From contig NZ_JAMOKO010000011.1 in NCBI RefSeq assembly GCF_023656745.1, positions 1 through 64,000 on the forward strand: a stretch of 64,000 nucleotides of DNA. The letters are read 5' to 3'. The notes below the pieces were generated by a model. It saw only the letters and a list, made by a program, of their open reading frames with translations, did not search any database and was not told the DNA's origin. Shown here one piece after another: positions 27,358 to 36,966 of this stretch. This DNA comes from Collinsella sp. BG-O-102 (lineage in GTDB: Bacteria > Actinomycetota > Coriobacteriia > Coriobacteriales > Coriobacteriaceae). A program made the position numbers and the translations under genes. Every line of letters begins with the position of its first letter. Within the stretch, counting starts at the first letter, position 1.

Positions 27358-27371
27358 AGAACAGACGTTCG
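27358..27371. promoter_or_regulatory. SOS (LexA) box upstream of ruvCAB
   Basis: AGAACAGACGTTCG matches the actinobacterial and Gram-positive LexA consensus CGAACNNNNGTTCG at all but the first base. It lies 55 bp before the ruvC start and next to TATTCT, a possible -10 box, so LexA binding would block transcription. Confidence 0.7.
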
Positions 27372-27426
27372 TGAATAGTGCGCGGGACCTTGTCTTGCGC
27401 CGTGCGTGTGGCGAGGGGAGGTTGGC

Positions 27427-27948
27427 TTGGTCATTTTGGGTATCGACCCCGGTTTGGCCCATACGGGCTGGGGAATTATCGAGGAGCGGCGCGGCGAGGT
27501 TCGCTGCCGTGCCTACGGTTGTATCGAGACCAGCGCGGGCAGTCCGCTCGCGGTGCGCCTGTCGCATATCGCCCGCGACCTCAAGGGTGTCGTGGAGCGT
27601 TATCGACCCGATACCGCTGCTATCGAGAGCATTTACTTTGGCGCCAACGTTCGCTCGGCCATCCCTACGGCGCACGCCCGCGGTGCTGCACTCGTGGCGC
27701 TTTCGGAATGCGCGCTCGAGATTGGCGAGTACACGCCTATGCAGATTAAGCAGGCTGTTGTGGGCACCGGCGCCGCGGACAAACGGCAGGTCGCGTATAT
27801 GGTTCGTACGCTCACACAGCTCGATCACGACCCACATCCCGACCATGCCGCCGATGCCCTGGCCTGCGCCATCTGCCACGTTAACCTCAGCCGCACCCGG
27901 GCGCTTACCGGCGGCGAGTTCTATCAACAGAGAGGAACCGGATACTGA
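27427..27948 (+). CDS. ruvC: Holliday junction resolvase RuvC
   Basis: A 173-residue RNase H-fold endonuclease that cuts Holliday junctions. The four acidic catalytic residues are visible: D7 in GIDPG, E67 in AIESIY, D139 and D143 in HPDHAADALA. A TTG start at 27427 preceded by GAGGGGAGG gives exactly the length of E. coli RuvC; an upstream GTG at 27406 is also in frame but poorly spaced. The stop codon overlaps the ruvA start by one base. The operon sits behind an SOS box. Confidence 0.95.
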   Translation: MVILGIDPGLAHTGWGIIEERRGEVRCRAYGCIETSAGSPLAVRLSHIARDLKGVVERYRPDTAAIESIYFGANVRSAIPTAHARGAALVALSECALEIGEYTPMQIKQAVVGTGAADKRQVAYMVRTLTQLDHDPHPDHAADALACAICHVNLSRTRALTGGEFYQQRGTGY

Positions 27949-28568
27949 TGATCTCCCAGCTCCATGGAACGCTTGTCGAGGCCACGATGAGCTCGGCCGT
28001 TGTCGATGTATCGGGTGTGGGCTTTGAGCTCGGCATCTCGGGCAGCACTGCCGCCACGCTGCCTACACCCGGCGGCGAGGTGCGCCTCTATACCCGTATG
28101 CAGGTGCGCGAGGACGCCATGACGCTCTTTGGCTTTGCCTCTAAAGACGAGCGCACGATGTTCGACCGGCTCGTGTCCGTGTCGGGCGTTGGCCCGCGCC
28201 TGGCACTTGCCGTGCTCTCCACCTATACCGTGGGCCAGCTGTATTCCCTGGTAATGGCCGAGGATGACAAAGGCATGGCCAAGGTTCCCGGTGTGGGCAA
28301 AAAGACTGCGCAGCGTCTGATCCTGGAGCTCAAGAGCACCTTTGCCAAGGATAAGGGCTTTGTGCCGGTCGACGTGATTCCCGGACAGGTTGCGATGCCC
28401 GTGCCCGCTGCCGCTCCCTCGGTGATCGATGATGCTCGTGCGGCGCTCCTTTCCATGGGCTTTAGCCCGCAGGAGACCGATGTTGCCCTGAGCGGGTATG
28501 ATGGGCAGAATATGCGTGTCGAGGATCTGCTCGGCGCGGCGCTTAAGCGACTCGGAATGGATGCGTGA
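27948..28568 (+). CDS. ruvA: Holliday junction branch-migration protein RuvA
   Basis: A 206-residue junction-binding subunit of the RuvAB motor. The N-terminal OB fold ([12 protein letters not shown]...) is followed by two helix-hairpin-helix motifs, [20 protein letters not shown] and [17 protein letters not shown], and a C-terminal UBA-like domain (about 155-206) that contacts RuvB. It overlaps ruvC by one base and ruvB by one base (ATGA), typical of tight translational coupling. Confidence 0.95.
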   Translation: MISQLHGTLVEATMSSAVVDVSGVGFELGISGSTAATLPTPGGEVRLYTRMQVREDAMTLFGFASKDERTMFDRLVSVSGVGPRLALAVLSTYTVGQLYSLVMAEDDKGMAKVPGVGKKTAQRLILELKSTFAKDKGFVPVDVIPGQVAMPVPAAAPSVIDDARAALLSMGFSPQETDVALSGYDGQNMRVEDLLGAALKRLGMDA

Positions 28569-29635
28569 TGTGGGAAGCCGATGACTCTCAGGACTTGTGG
28601 GCGACGCCCGGTAACTCGCCGGCGGCATCCATGGCGCACGGCGAGCGCATGGTGGGCTCGGAGCTGACGGCCGAGGATCTCGATGTCGACCGCACTTTGC
28701 GCCCTCAGCGCCTGGACGATTACTGCGGCCAGGAGCACATCAAGCAGAGCCTGCGCGTGTTGATCGAAGCGGCGCAGAGCCGTGGCGAGACGCTCGACCA
28801 CGTGATCTTCTCGGGTCCTCCGGGCCTGGGCAAGACCACGCTGGCCACCGTTATCGCCAACGAGCTGGGCGCTCAGATCAAGACCACGAGTGGCCCTGCC
28901 ATCGCGCGCACGGGCGACCTGGCGGCCATCCTTACTAACTTGCAGCCGGGCGATGTGCTGTTTATCGACGAGATCCACCGCCTCAACCGTTCGGTCGAGG
29001 AGGTCCTGTACCCCGCGATGGAGGACTTTGCCCTCGATATCGTGATTGGCAAGGGTCCGGCGGCGCGCTCGATTCGCCTGGATATCCCCAAGTTTACGCT
29101 GGTGGCGGCAACGACCCGCTCAGGCATGTTGACCGGCCCGTTGCGCGACCGCTTTGGCATTTCATATCGCCTGGATTACTACACGGTCGAGGAGCTCGCG
29201 CAGATTGTGACGCGCTCGGCGACTATCCTGGGCGTGACGATCGACCATCCCAGTGCACTCGAGATCGGCTCGCGTTCGCGCGGCACGCCACGTCTTGCCA
29301 ACCGTCTGCTCAAGCGCGTGCGCGATTACGCACAGGTGCGCGGCAACGGCCCCATCGAGCTCGATATCTGTCGCCAGGCGCTCGAGTTCTTCGAGATCGA
29401 CGAGCTCGGTCTGGACTGGATGGATATTCGCATTTTGGAGACGCTCGCCAAGACGTTCTCCGGTCGCGCCGTGGGACTTACGACCCTTGCCAGCGCGGTG
29501 GGCGAGGACCCGGGCACGCTCGAGGATGTCTATGAGCCCTATTTGCTGCAGTGCGGATTGATGATTCGTACGCCGCAGGGCCGTCAGGCAACCCTCCGCA
29601 CCTTTGAGCACCTGGGGATTGAACCTACCGTTTAG
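28568..29635 (+). CDS. ruvB: Holliday junction helicase RuvB
   Basis: A 355-residue AAA+ ATPase that drives branch migration. Walker [11 protein letters not shown] is at 82-91, Walker [11 protein letters not shown] near 132-141, sensor 1 AATTRSG, and the arginine-finger region GPLRDRFG. The C-terminal winged helix includes LMIRTPQGR. The first 45 residues form a slightly long, poorly conserved leader. The ATG overlaps the ruvA stop; a GTG three bases upstream is less likely. Confidence 0.96.
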   Translation: MWEADDSQDLWATPGNSPAASMAHGERMVGSELTAEDLDVDRTLRPQRLDDYCGQEHIKQSLRVLIEAAQSRGETLDHVIFSGPPGLGKTTLATVIANELGAQIKTTSGPAIARTGDLAAILTNLQPGDVLFIDEIHRLNRSVEEVLYPAMEDFALDIVIGKGPAARSIRLDIPKFTLVAATTRSGMLTGPLRDRFGISYRLDYYTVEELAQIVTRSATILGVTIDHPSALEIGSRSRGTPRLANRLLKRVRDYAQVRGNGPIELDICRQALEFFEIDELGLDWMDIRILETLAKTFSGRAVGLTTLASAVGEDPGTLEDVYEPYLLQCGLMIRTPQGRQATLRTFEHLGIEPTV

Positions 29636-29711
29636 GGCGTTTTGTTTTGGCGGGCTGTTGGACTATCGCTGGGCATCGGGTAAACATATCGCCGTTCATC
29701 GGTTATGGGCG

Positions 29712-29739
29712 TTTTACTATTGCGCGCCCGTGCTATGCT
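29712..29739 (+). promoter_or_regulatory. Candidate promoter of fhs
   Basis: TTTTAC (29712-29717) and TATGCT (29734-29739) with 16-base spacing lie 40 bp upstream of the fhs start. The match is moderate. Confidence 0.35.
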
Positions 29740-29779
29740 GAATTGGTCTTTTTCTCATTCGGTAACGAAAGGACCGCCC

Positions 29780-31447
29780 ATGCCTACTGACATCGAAATC
29801 GCACGTTCTGTCACGCCGCTGCCTATTACCGAGGTGGCCAAGAACGCCGGCGTCGACGTTAAGTACCTTATTCCGTACGGCTTCGACAAGGCTAAGGTCG
29901 ACTATTCACTGCTCAACGAGCCGACTGATCACCAGGCCAAGCTCGTCCTCGTGACCGCTATCAACCCAACGCCCGCGGGCGAGGGCAAGACCACCACGAC
30001 CATCGGTCTGGCCGATGGCCTGCGTCGTCGCGGTATCAAGAGCGCCGTGGCCCTGCGTGAGCCTTCGCTCGGTCCCGTCTTTGGCGTCAAGGGCGGTGCC
30101 GCTGGCGGCGGTTGGGCCCAGGTCATTCCCATGGAGGACATCAACCTGCACTTTACCGGCGACTTCCATGCCATCGGTGCTGCCAACAACCTGCTGGCCG
30201 CCATGCTCGATAACCACATCCAGCAGGGCAATCAGCTCGGTATTGACGTTAAGCGCATCACCTGGAAGCGCGTCGTCGACATGAACGACCGTCAGCTGCG
30301 CCATGTTATCGATGGCATTGGCGGTAAGGCCCAAGGTGTGCCGCGCGAGGACGGCTTCGACATCACCGTTGCCTCCGAGGTCATGGCAATCCTGTGCCTG
30401 TCTACGAGCATCAACGATCTCAAGGAGCGCTTGGGCGAGATCGTCGTCGGCTACAGCTATGCCGGCGAGCCCGTCCGCGCCCGCGACCTCAAGGCTCAGG
30501 GCGCCATGGCTGCGCTGCTTAAGGATGCGCTCAAGCCCAACTTGGTGCAAACACTCGAGGGCACGCCCGCGTTTGTCCACGGCGGCCCCTTCGCCAACAT
30601 TGCCCACGGCTGCAACTCTATCATGGCCACGCGTATGGCGATGCGCTTTGGCGATGTCGCCATTACCGAGGCCGGCTTCGGTGCCGATCTGGGTGCCGAG
30701 AAGTTCCTCGACATTAAGTGCCGCATGACGGGCGTTCGCCCCAGCGCCGTCGTGGTCGTCGCGACCGCTCGTGCGCTGAAGTACAACGGTGGCGTCGCCA
30801 AGGCCGACCTCAACGAGGAGAACCTCGAGGCACTCAAGGCTGGCATGCCCAACTTGCTGCGTCATGTCGACAACATCCAGAACGTTTATGGTCTGCCCTG
30901 CGTGGTCGCCATCAACCGCTTCCCGACGGACACCGAGGCTGAGCTTGCACTCATCGAGTCCGAGTGCCAGAAGCTCGGCGTCAACGTTAAGCTTTCCGAG
31001 GTCTGGGCCAAGGGCGGCGAGGGCGCGCTCGAGCTGGCCGATGAGGTCATGCGTCTGATTGAGCAGCCGAGCGAGCTCAAGTTTGCCTATGAGGACGGCG
31101 CTGATGTCGCTGATGCCCTCGAGGCCGTTGCCACCAAGGTCTACCGCGCCGACGGCGTTGACTTTACGCCGGCCGCCAAGCGCCAGCTCGCCGAGCTGCG
31201 CGAGAACGGCTTTGGCAACCTGCCGGTGTGCGTCGCCAAGACGCAGTACAGCTTTAGCGACAACGCCAAGGTCCTGGGCGCTCCCGAGAACTTCCGCATC
31301 ACCGTGCGTGAGCTCAAGGTTTCTGCCGGCGCCCACTTTGTGGTCGCGCTGACCGGCAGCGTTCTGACCATGCCGGGCCTGCCCAAGGTGCCCGCGGCCG
31401 AAAACATCGACGTCGACAACGACGGCAACATCACCGGTCTGTTCTAA
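29780..31447 (+). CDS. fhs: Formate--tetrahydrofolate ligase
   Basis: A 555-residue ATP-dependent enzyme that charges THF with formate to 10-formyl-THF, feeding purine and formyl-Met synthesis or the methyl branch of acetogenesis. The nucleotide loop [11 protein letters not shown] is at residues 64-74, and the family blocks [19 protein letters not shown] and [11 protein letters not shown] follow. Length is standard. The frame is open upstream to 29705, but AAAGGA sets the ATG at 29780. It is monocistronic with a terminator. fchA and folD, encoding the next two steps, lie 8 kb away. Confidence 0.96.
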   Translation: MPTDIEIARSVTPLPITEVAKNAGVDVKYLIPYGFDKAKVDYSLLNEPTDHQAKLVLVTAINPTPAGEGKTTTTIGLADGLRRRGIKSAVALREPSLGPVFGVKGGAAGGGWAQVIPMEDINLHFTGDFHAIGAANNLLAAMLDNHIQQGNQLGIDVKRITWKRVVDMNDRQLRHVIDGIGGKAQGVPREDGFDITVASEVMAILCLSTSINDLKERLGEIVVGYSYAGEPVRARDLKAQGAMAALLKDALKPNLVQTLEGTPAFVHGGPFANIAHGCNSIMATRMAMRFGDVAITEAGFGADLGAEKFLDIKCRMTGVRPSAVVVVATARALKYNGGVAKADLNEENLEALKAGMPNLLRHVDNIQNVYGLPCVVAINRFPTDTEAELALIESECQKLGVNVKLSEVWAKGGEGALELADEVMRLIEQPSELKFAYEDGADVADALEAVATKVYRADGVDFTPAAKRQLAELRENGFGNLPVCVAKTQYSFSDNAKVLGAPENFRITVRELKVSAGAHFVVALTGSVLTMPGLPKVPAAENIDVDNDGNITGLF

Positions 31448-31472
31448 GCCTGCCGCGCATAGCCGCTTGATT

Positions 31473-31506
31473 GCCCCGCCGTGCCCCATGGCCCGGCGGG
31501 GCTTTT
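31473..31506 (+). terminator. Terminator of fhs
   Basis: GCCCCGCCG (31473-31481) pairs with CGGCGGGGC (31494-31502), followed by TTTTGTTTT. Confidence 0.8.
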
Positions 31507-31511
31507 GTTTT

Positions 31512-31748
31512 CTATCCGCGCTGAAGGCCGAAGAGTTTGGCGTTGCGCTCGGCGACCATCATGTTGATATCGGCGATTTCCATCTCGCCGTCAATGTAGG
31601 GCTGGTAGGTACCGTACGGGTCGCCTGCCCCCAAGCTGCAGCTGCCGCAGTTATCGCAGCTGCCGTTGCCGCAGCCCGCGAGTGCCAGCTTGATGATTTC
31701 TTCACGTTCGGCGCGCGTTGTGTCTTTGATGAGCTTGCTTTTTGCCAT
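31512..31748 (-). CDS. Small cysteine-rich protein of unknown function
   Basis: A 78-residue protein beginning MAKSKLIKDTTRAEREEI. It contains a compact cysteine cluster, CGNGSCDNCGSC (C26, C31, C34, C37), then a tyrosine-rich GTYQPYIDGEMEIADINMM segment. The four cysteines in 12 residues could bind zinc or an iron-sulfur cluster. The start at 31748 is chosen because the upstream part of the open frame is low-complexity and unlike a protein. I do not recognise the family. It is convergent with fhs and separated from it by the fhs terminator. Confidence 0.7.
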   Translation of the reverse strand: MAKSKLIKDTTRAEREEIIKLALAGCGNGSCDNCGSCSLGAGDPYGTYQPYIDGEMEIADINMMVAERNAKLFGLQRG

Positions 31749-31885
31749 GACGTTTCTCGATTCGCTTGTAACCGTCGGCCGCGCATGTCTTGTAGATACC
31801 GACGGCCTTTGCCCATCATAGGCTTTTGCGCGGGTAGAATGCATGGATAACTTGATGCTTACAGGCGACGGAAAGGAAACGTTGC

Positions 31886-32872
31886 ATGGACCAGGACAAG
31901 ACGACCGTGATGGGCGGATATGGCTCCGCACAGGCTGGCGGCAGCGCCGATGCGACCCGCATCGTGTCGAACCCCGGCAATGCTGCTCCCGATGCGACGC
32001 AGGCGTCTGCCGAACCCACACGGGTTATGGGCTATGGCGATACACCACGGGATCCGTTTGATTATGCACCGCAGGACCCGTATGGCAATGCGGCTCCGGA
32101 CCCGTATGGCAATGCGGTGGCAGATGCCTATAACAACCTGCCGCAAAATCCCATTCCGCAGCCTCAGCAGACGACGTATATGCCGCGCACGGCGCAGGCC
32201 CAGCCTCGTTATGAATCGCGCGATCCGTATGCGCGCCAGCCCTATCGCGAGTATCCCAAGTCGATTCCGCAGTATGGTGAGGACGAGGAAGAGGCTCCGT
32301 CGCGTTCGTCGAGCGTTATCAAGAAGATCCTCATTGTGCTGGCGATCTTTTTTGCGCTGTCGGTTGTGTTTGCCATCGTTTCGGGCATGCTCAACAAGCG
32401 AGGGAGTTCAACGGCCGATACCACTGCCGAGCAAACCGAGTCTGCCCCGTCTAGCACCGTCGATCTGGGCGATATCCCGGGGCAGTACTGGTCTAATGCC
32501 AAAAAGCTCCTCAAGTCACGCGGGGCTGATCTTTCGAATGCTGTGATTCTGACTGACGACGGCTCGACGCCCGTCGTCGATGCCAACTGGGTTGTTACTT
32601 CTGCCTACTATAACGACAACGGTAACCTCGAAATTCAACTCACGCACAAGAACGGCTCGGGCAACTCGTCCGACGGCCAAAGCGGCACCGACGATTCGAG
32701 CTCCAACACGCTGGAGGACCTGAGCAACAAGGCACAGGAGTTGGGAGACAAGGCGCAAGAGCTGGGCGATACGGCGCAAAACCTCGGCGATACTGCTCAG
32801 AATCTGGGCGATATGGCTACCAATGCCTGGGACGCGCTGCAAAACGGTATTTCGGGCGCACAGGAAAACTAG
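31886..32872 (+). CDS. Membrane-anchored protein with disordered head and heptad-repeat tail
   Basis: A 328-residue protein. Residues 1-140 are disordered, rich in P, Q, Y and A, with DPYGNAAPDPYGNA repeats and three similar short motifs (DKTTVMGGYG, ADATRIVS, AEPTRVMGYGD). One membrane helix follows (about 147-169). The outer part has a PASTA-like block (IPGQYWSNAKKLLKSRGADL) and near the C-terminus four seven-residue repeats of the form AQ(E/N)LGD(K/T), predicted coiled coil or amphipathic helix. The threonine motifs resemble Ser/Thr-kinase or FHA target sites, which is inference. The gene ends 13 bp from the convergent CDF gene. Function unknown. Confidence 0.75.
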   Translation: MDQDKTTVMGGYGSAQAGGSADATRIVSNPGNAAPDATQASAEPTRVMGYGDTPRDPFDYAPQDPYGNAAPDPYGNAVADAYNNLPQNPIPQPQQTTYMPRTAQAQPRYESRDPYARQPYREYPKSIPQYGEDEEEAPSRSSSVIKKILIVLAIFFALSVVFAIVSGMLNKRGSSTADTTAEQTESAPSSTVDLGDIPGQYWSNAKKLLKSRGADLSNAVILTDDGSTPVVDANWVVTSAYYNDNGNLEIQLTHKNGSGNSSDGQSGTDDSSSNTLEDLSNKAQELGDKAQELGDTAQNLGDTAQNLGDMATNAWDALQNGISGAQEN

Positions 32873-32885
32873 CGGCTGAGTGGGG

Positions 32886-34067
32886 CTACAACTGTTCGGC
32901 CGGACGCTCGGGCGAGCTAAAGCCGGAGTCAAACGTGACGACGCATGATGCATCGGGCCTGCGCTCGTGCACGATATGCGTCACGCGTTCCAACAGCTCG
33001 TCGTCGGAGATGTGAAAGTCGTCGGGACGCACCAGGTCAAATGACACAAGGTCATCGTGTTCGTGCAAGTCGTGGATGGAAAGCGCGGGGTCGATCTGCG
33101 CTACGCCGCGCTTGACCCAGCCGCGTAGATCGTCACCGGTTGTTGCAATGGGGTCGCAGTGCAGCGTGATGGCGATGCCCATCTGACGTTTGATGTCGTG
33201 TTCGATGGTGTCCAGAATCTCGTGGTGCTCAAAGGCATCGCCCTCGCCGGGCATTTCCACGTGTGCACTGGCAAACTGACGGCCGGGGCCGTAGTCGTGC
33301 ACCATAAGGTCGTGCGTGCCCAGGACCTGGGGGTACGACATAATCCTGTCGCGGATTTCCTGGACGAGCTTGGGGTCGGGCGCTTGTCCCAGCAGCGGGC
33401 TGATGGCGTCGCGCACCAGGCCCATGCCGCTGATGCAAATGAAGATGCCCACGCCCAGACCTGCCCAGCCGTCGAGATCAAAGCCTGTCGTCTGCGAAAT
33501 AAGCGCCGCCGCCAAGACCGAACCCGAGGCGATGACATCGTTTTTGGAGTCCTGCGCCGTGGCGATGAGCGTCTCCGAGTCGATGCGATCGCCCAACGTG
33601 CGGTTGAATGCGGCCATCCAGAGCTTAACGAGCATGGATGTAGCCAGTGCCGCAAGGGAAACGAGCGTGTAAGCGGTGGGGGAGGGCTTGATGATCTTGG
33701 TAATGGACTCGAGCACCAGGTTGATGCCGACGGCACAAACGAGGACGGCGACAAACAGACCGGCGAGGTATTCGTAGCGGCCGTGGCCATAGGGGTGACC
33801 TTCGTCGGCCGGGCGGCTGGCAAGGCGGAACCCGAGCAGGCTCACGATGTTGCTCGAGGCGTCGGAGAGGTTGTTGAAGGCGTCGGCGATAAGCGAGACA
33901 GAGCCGGCGAGCAGACCCGCGATGCCCTTGGCTAGGCACAGGGTAATGTTGAGACCAATGCAAATGAGGCTTGCGGCAAAGCCCGCGTTGGTGCGGCAAG
34001 TCGTATCGACCGGCTCGTCCTCGCTGCCGGGAACAAGCGTATGTACCAGCCGATTTACAAATAGCAT
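32886..34067 (-). CDS. Cation diffusion facilitator (CDF) metal transporter
   Basis: A 393-residue CDF exporter of divalent metals such as zinc, iron or manganese. Six hydrophobic segments lie in residues 30-235; the metal-site motifs are IADAFNNLSDASSN (TM2), the PYGHGRYEYLAGL loop, and AQDSKNDVIASG (TM5). The C-terminal cytoplasmic domain (about 245-370) contains His-rich patches (HDLMVHDYGPG, HVEMPGEGDAFEHHEI). The start at 34067 follows GAGGAG; the open frame continues upstream to 34226 without a better signal. The N-terminal motif with N and D pairs is closer to Mn/Fe-type CDFs, but specificity is uncertain. Confidence 0.9.
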   Translation of the reverse strand: MLFVNRLVHTLVPGSEDEPVDTTCRTNAGFAASLICIGLNITLCLAKGIAGLLAGSVSLIADAFNNLSDASSNIVSLLGFRLASRPADEGHPYGHGRYEYLAGLFVAVLVCAVGINLVLESITKIIKPSPTAYTLVSLAALATSMLVKLWMAAFNRTLGDRIDSETLIATAQDSKNDVIASGSVLAAALISQTTGFDLDGWAGLGVGIFICISGMGLVRDAISPLLGQAPDPKLVQEIRDRIMSYPQVLGTHDLMVHDYGPGRQFASAHVEMPGEGDAFEHHEILDTIEHDIKRQMGIAITLHCDPIATTGDDLRGWVKRGVAQIDPALSIHDLHEHDDLVSFDLVRPDDFHISDDELLERVTHIVHERRPDASCVVTFDSGFSSPERPAEQL

Positions 34068-34285
34068 GGCGTATCTCCTCGCATCCTCGTTTAAGGGGAT
34101 AGTGTAGCTCGCGTGGGCGCGCCGTGCGCCGATGCTCAGAAAATGCAGCAATGGTCTGCTGGAGCTAACGAGCGGCCCTTCTTGTCCGACCAGGTGCTCC
34201 ATTTTGGGCCACATGGGTATGGGCATGTGCTTGCCTGCCCGACATACTTAATGTCGACAGCCCCTGCGTAAAGGAGGACGTATCC

Positions 34286-35623
34286 ATGGACGAGATGTTT
34301 GCCATTAAATGCCAAAACTGCGGCGGCCCTATGTACTCACACCAGGCTAAACGCAGCTTTGAGTGCGCCTATTGCGGCACGGTCGTTCCGTGGCAGGCCG
34401 ATGCGGGGGAGCCAAAGAGCGCCCTGGGCATTCGCCATACGCCGCTGACGGTTGTCGATGGACTGCTTAAGCTCACCCATGTGTCGCAACTTGAGCGCCC
34501 GGAGGACCCGGACTGGTATTTCTTTAATTCACACTGGCGCAACCAGTCGGTTCTGGAGCATCTGCTGTGGGAGGATCGCGGCACGGCGCAGGAGTTCCAA
34601 GAAGCCACGCACGTGAGCATTCCCTGCCCCTTCTGCGGCGCGTCCTTTGAGGGGTCATCGACCCAGCGCGTGTTTGAGTGCCCGTCCTGCGGCAATAAGA
34701 TCGGCGTTGCCGACCTGCTCAAGCCCGGTACCTTTAGCAAGCGTCTGACCATGGGCGTTGGTGCCGAGTACGTGCCTGAGCAGGGTATTCCTTGCGAGAT
34801 AACGCCGCAGCAGGCACGTGCCAACGCGCTGCAGCTGGTGTGCCAGTATCCCGATGCCTTTGCCGGGCACGACGTGGAAGACGCGATTCAAAATGACATG
34901 ATGCTCTTCTACTTCCCCATGGCGCTCGCGGACCTGCGCATGATGGCAAGCTTCCCGGGCAAGGGGCTGAGCAAGGAGACCTTGGTGTACTACGAGGTGC
35001 TCGACTGGGCGTATCCGCGGGCAAACTACCTGGACGTTCGCCTTATGGGCATTTTGGAGCCGTGGGACTTTGCCAAGGTTGGGCCGTTTGACCCGGCCAT
35101 GCAGGAAGGCGACTTCCGCGTTGTCTCCGTCGATGCGTCTACCAAGGACCAGGTGGTCATTGATAAGCTGGCGCTCGACATTGCCGGCAACGATGCCGAG
35201 GCGGTGCTGGGGCTCAATAAAAAGAGCATCCGCACCTGGGCGCGCAAGGCTCGCAAGCATAAGGACGGCCTGGTGATGGTACCGGTCTACTTTGTCGATC
35301 GCCCAGCGACGGACAGCCGCGATGGCGAGCAGGTGCGCATTGCCGTAAACGGCCAGACGGGCCGCGCGGCCGCGGTGGCGTTTAGCGACAAGCGTGAGAC
35401 GCATGTGGTGGCGCCGCTCAACCCGAGCCTGCATCTATCGAACGAAAGTACCGTGCATGCCACGCCCATCGAGGTCAAATACGTTAAATCGCCCTTCCTA
35501 TACCAGATCGTGCGTCGTGGAGACGGCGAACAGCCGCGTCAGGTGGCAGCGGTTGCCGAGGGTTCCTACCGAGAAGAAAAGCCCAAACGCAAGGGGCTGC
35601 TTGCAACGATCTTTGGGAAGTAG
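34286..35623 (+). CDS. Twin zinc-ribbon hypothetical protein
   Basis: A 445-residue cytoplasmic protein with two four-cysteine zinc ribbons: C9, C12, C27, C30 (KCQNCGGPMY...CAYCG) and a second set near residues 114-136 (CPFCGASFEG...CPSCG). The middle (about 160-330) is mixed alpha/beta with no motif I recognise, and the C-terminus is basic (KPKRKGLLATIFGK). Similar twin-ribbon architectures occur in TerY-C or virion-core-like accessory proteins of unknown role, so I leave it unnamed. The ATG at 34286 follows AAGGAGG. It is divergent from the CDF gene. Confidence 0.75.
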   Translation: MDEMFAIKCQNCGGPMYSHQAKRSFECAYCGTVVPWQADAGEPKSALGIRHTPLTVVDGLLKLTHVSQLERPEDPDWYFFNSHWRNQSVLEHLLWEDRGTAQEFQEATHVSIPCPFCGASFEGSSTQRVFECPSCGNKIGVADLLKPGTFSKRLTMGVGAEYVPEQGIPCEITPQQARANALQLVCQYPDAFAGHDVEDAIQNDMMLFYFPMALADLRMMASFPGKGLSKETLVYYEVLDWAYPRANYLDVRLMGILEPWDFAKVGPFDPAMQEGDFRVVSVDASTKDQVVIDKLALDIAGNDAEAVLGLNKKSIRTWARKARKHKDGLVMVPVYFVDRPATDSRDGEQVRIAVNGQTGRAAAVAFSDKRETHVVAPLNPSLHLSNESTVHATPIEVKYVKSPFLYQIVRRGDGEQPRQVAAVAEGSYREEKPKRKGLLATIFGK

Positions 35624-35685
35624 GGGAACGGTACGGGACAGTGCGCAGTAGTGCGAGCTGTCCGTCGTGGTAGATCTAAATAAAC

Positions 35686-35716
35686 GGTGGGACGGCTGCA
35701 AAAGAGCCGCCCCACC
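35686..35716 (+). terminator. Hairpin downstream of the zinc-ribbon gene
   Basis: GGTGGG-A-CGGCT pairs with AGCCG-C-CCACC with one internal mismatch. No T-run follows, so it may be a 3' stabiliser instead of a terminator. Confidence 0.35.
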
Positions 35717-35799
35717 GGGCAAAATCAAGGTGTGCCGCGGAACCCGCTCCTCAGTCGGTCAACTTTGGAAGCGCGGGCAACGCAGGTGCTAATGTCTAA

Positions 35800-35825
35800 A
35801 GGGCCGGGGCAACCGGCCCTTTTCT
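35800..35825 (+). terminator. Terminator in the gap after the zinc-ribbon gene
   Basis: AGGGCCGG (35800-35807) pairs with CCGGCCCT (35813-35820), followed by TTTCT. The rest of this 311-bp convergent gap shows nothing recognisable. Confidence 0.6.
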
Positions 35826-35934
35826 GTGGCAGCGGGGATTCGAATACCAATACGGTGCACGGTCCCACGGTACTTTGCTCTGTGACGAACGGACCCATGA
35901 CGGCGCATTCTGTAATCATCATTTATGCGGTCCC

Positions 35935-36768
35935 TTAATCATTTGCGTTGACTGACATTGTCTTCGTTGAAGGCGTGTCCCAAAACAAACACTGCTCTAT
36001 CAACTCTTTACCGCGCAGGGTATCGATCCACTCCTGCGGAATTGCGTCGATACCGTAGGCCGTGCCGGCGAGGGCGCCTGCGACGGCTGCGGTGGTGTCG
36101 GTGTCGTCGCCTAGGTTGACGGCGGCAAGCACGCAATCTTCGTAGCTGTTAGTGTTGACGAAGCACCAGGTGGCTGCCTTAAGCGTGTCGCGCACGAAGC
36201 CACCTGACTTGATCTCCTGCTCAGGCATGCCTTTCAGATGGAGTGCCCACGAGGGGAGCGCGTCGTTCATCACATCCCTCATCAGCTCGACAAATATGAT
36301 GCATGCGTCGGTCGACGTTCTGTGGGCGTGCGTAATTGCGGAGACCTCGCGGATCTCGTTGTTCGTCGCATCGGTGAACGCCAGGGGAGCGATACGCATG
36401 AGCGAGCCGTTGCCGTTGTCGCGCTCGCCGGAGCCTCCTTTGCCGGTGTGCAAGGCGCGGGCGGTCGTGCCGCCGTAATCGAAAACGCCGTCGATTGTAT
36501 ACTCGCCACGGGCAATCCAGCCGATGAACTTGTCGCGCATGTCCGCGGTGTCGATGTGCCCGAGCTCCCTAATCGAGTCACAGGTAGCAAGCGTCATGGA
36601 CGTGTCGTCGCTCCAGGTGCCGGCGGGCTGCCCATGCGTGCCGTAGCCGATCATGTCCGTGCATTTGAACGTGCCGCGGGGCCTAAACTCGTAAGGAACG
36701 CCCAGCGCGTCGCCGACGGCAAGCCCATAGATGCAGTCGCGTAGCGTTGCCTTTGATGCCTCTGCCAT
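35935..36768 (-). CDS. ADP-ribosylglycohydrolase family protein
   Basis: A 277-residue ARH/DraG-type hydrolase that removes ADP-ribose from proteins or small molecules. The two magnesium-binding signatures are present: GTWSDDTSMTLATCDS (about 65-80) and NLGDDTDTTAAVAGALAGTAYG near the C-terminus; the N-terminal IYGLAVGDALGVPYEF is also diagnostic. The ATG at 36768 follows AGGAGGAG. No ADP-ribosyltransferase toxin or nitrogenase gene is adjacent, so its substrate is unknown. It is divergent from the next gene. Confidence 0.88.
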   Translation of the reverse strand: MAEASKATLRDCIYGLAVGDALGVPYEFRPRGTFKCTDMIGYGTHGQPAGTWSDDTSMTLATCDSIRELGHIDTADMRDKFIGWIARGEYTIDGVFDYGGTTARALHTGKGGSGERDNGNGSLMRIAPLAFTDATNNEIREVSAITHAHRTSTDACIIFVELMRDVMNDALPSWALHLKGMPEQEIKSGGFVRDTLKAATWCFVNTNSYEDCVLAAVNLGDDTDTTAAVAGALAGTAYGIDAIPQEWIDTLRGKELIEQCLFWDTPSTKTMSVNAND

Positions 36769-36966
36769 GTATGACTCCTCCTGTGTCGAGCGATTAAGGA
36801 TGCGTCGAATTTGTCTTCCTCCGCAATGGCGTATCTATTAACTGAACCATAAAGCCTCGCGCGGACACAAATCTAGATGCCTCCAACCGCCTTCGCGTGG
36901 GGGTCTCGGAATGACTAAAATGAGGAGTTAAAGGTAGTTTGCGCGAGTCCATGGGGAGCGATGCGT

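Noticed and set aside
34205-34219. Third copy of the lipoprotein operator (TGGGCCACATGGGTA)
   Set aside because: Only the left part matches; the right half lacks TGNCCCA, so it is not the same palindrome.
35935-36768. ADP-ribosylation toxin-antitoxin pair
   Set aside because: The ADP-ribosylglycohydrolase has no adjacent ADP-ribosyltransferase or DarT-like gene; the neighbour is a small protein of unknown fold on the other strand.
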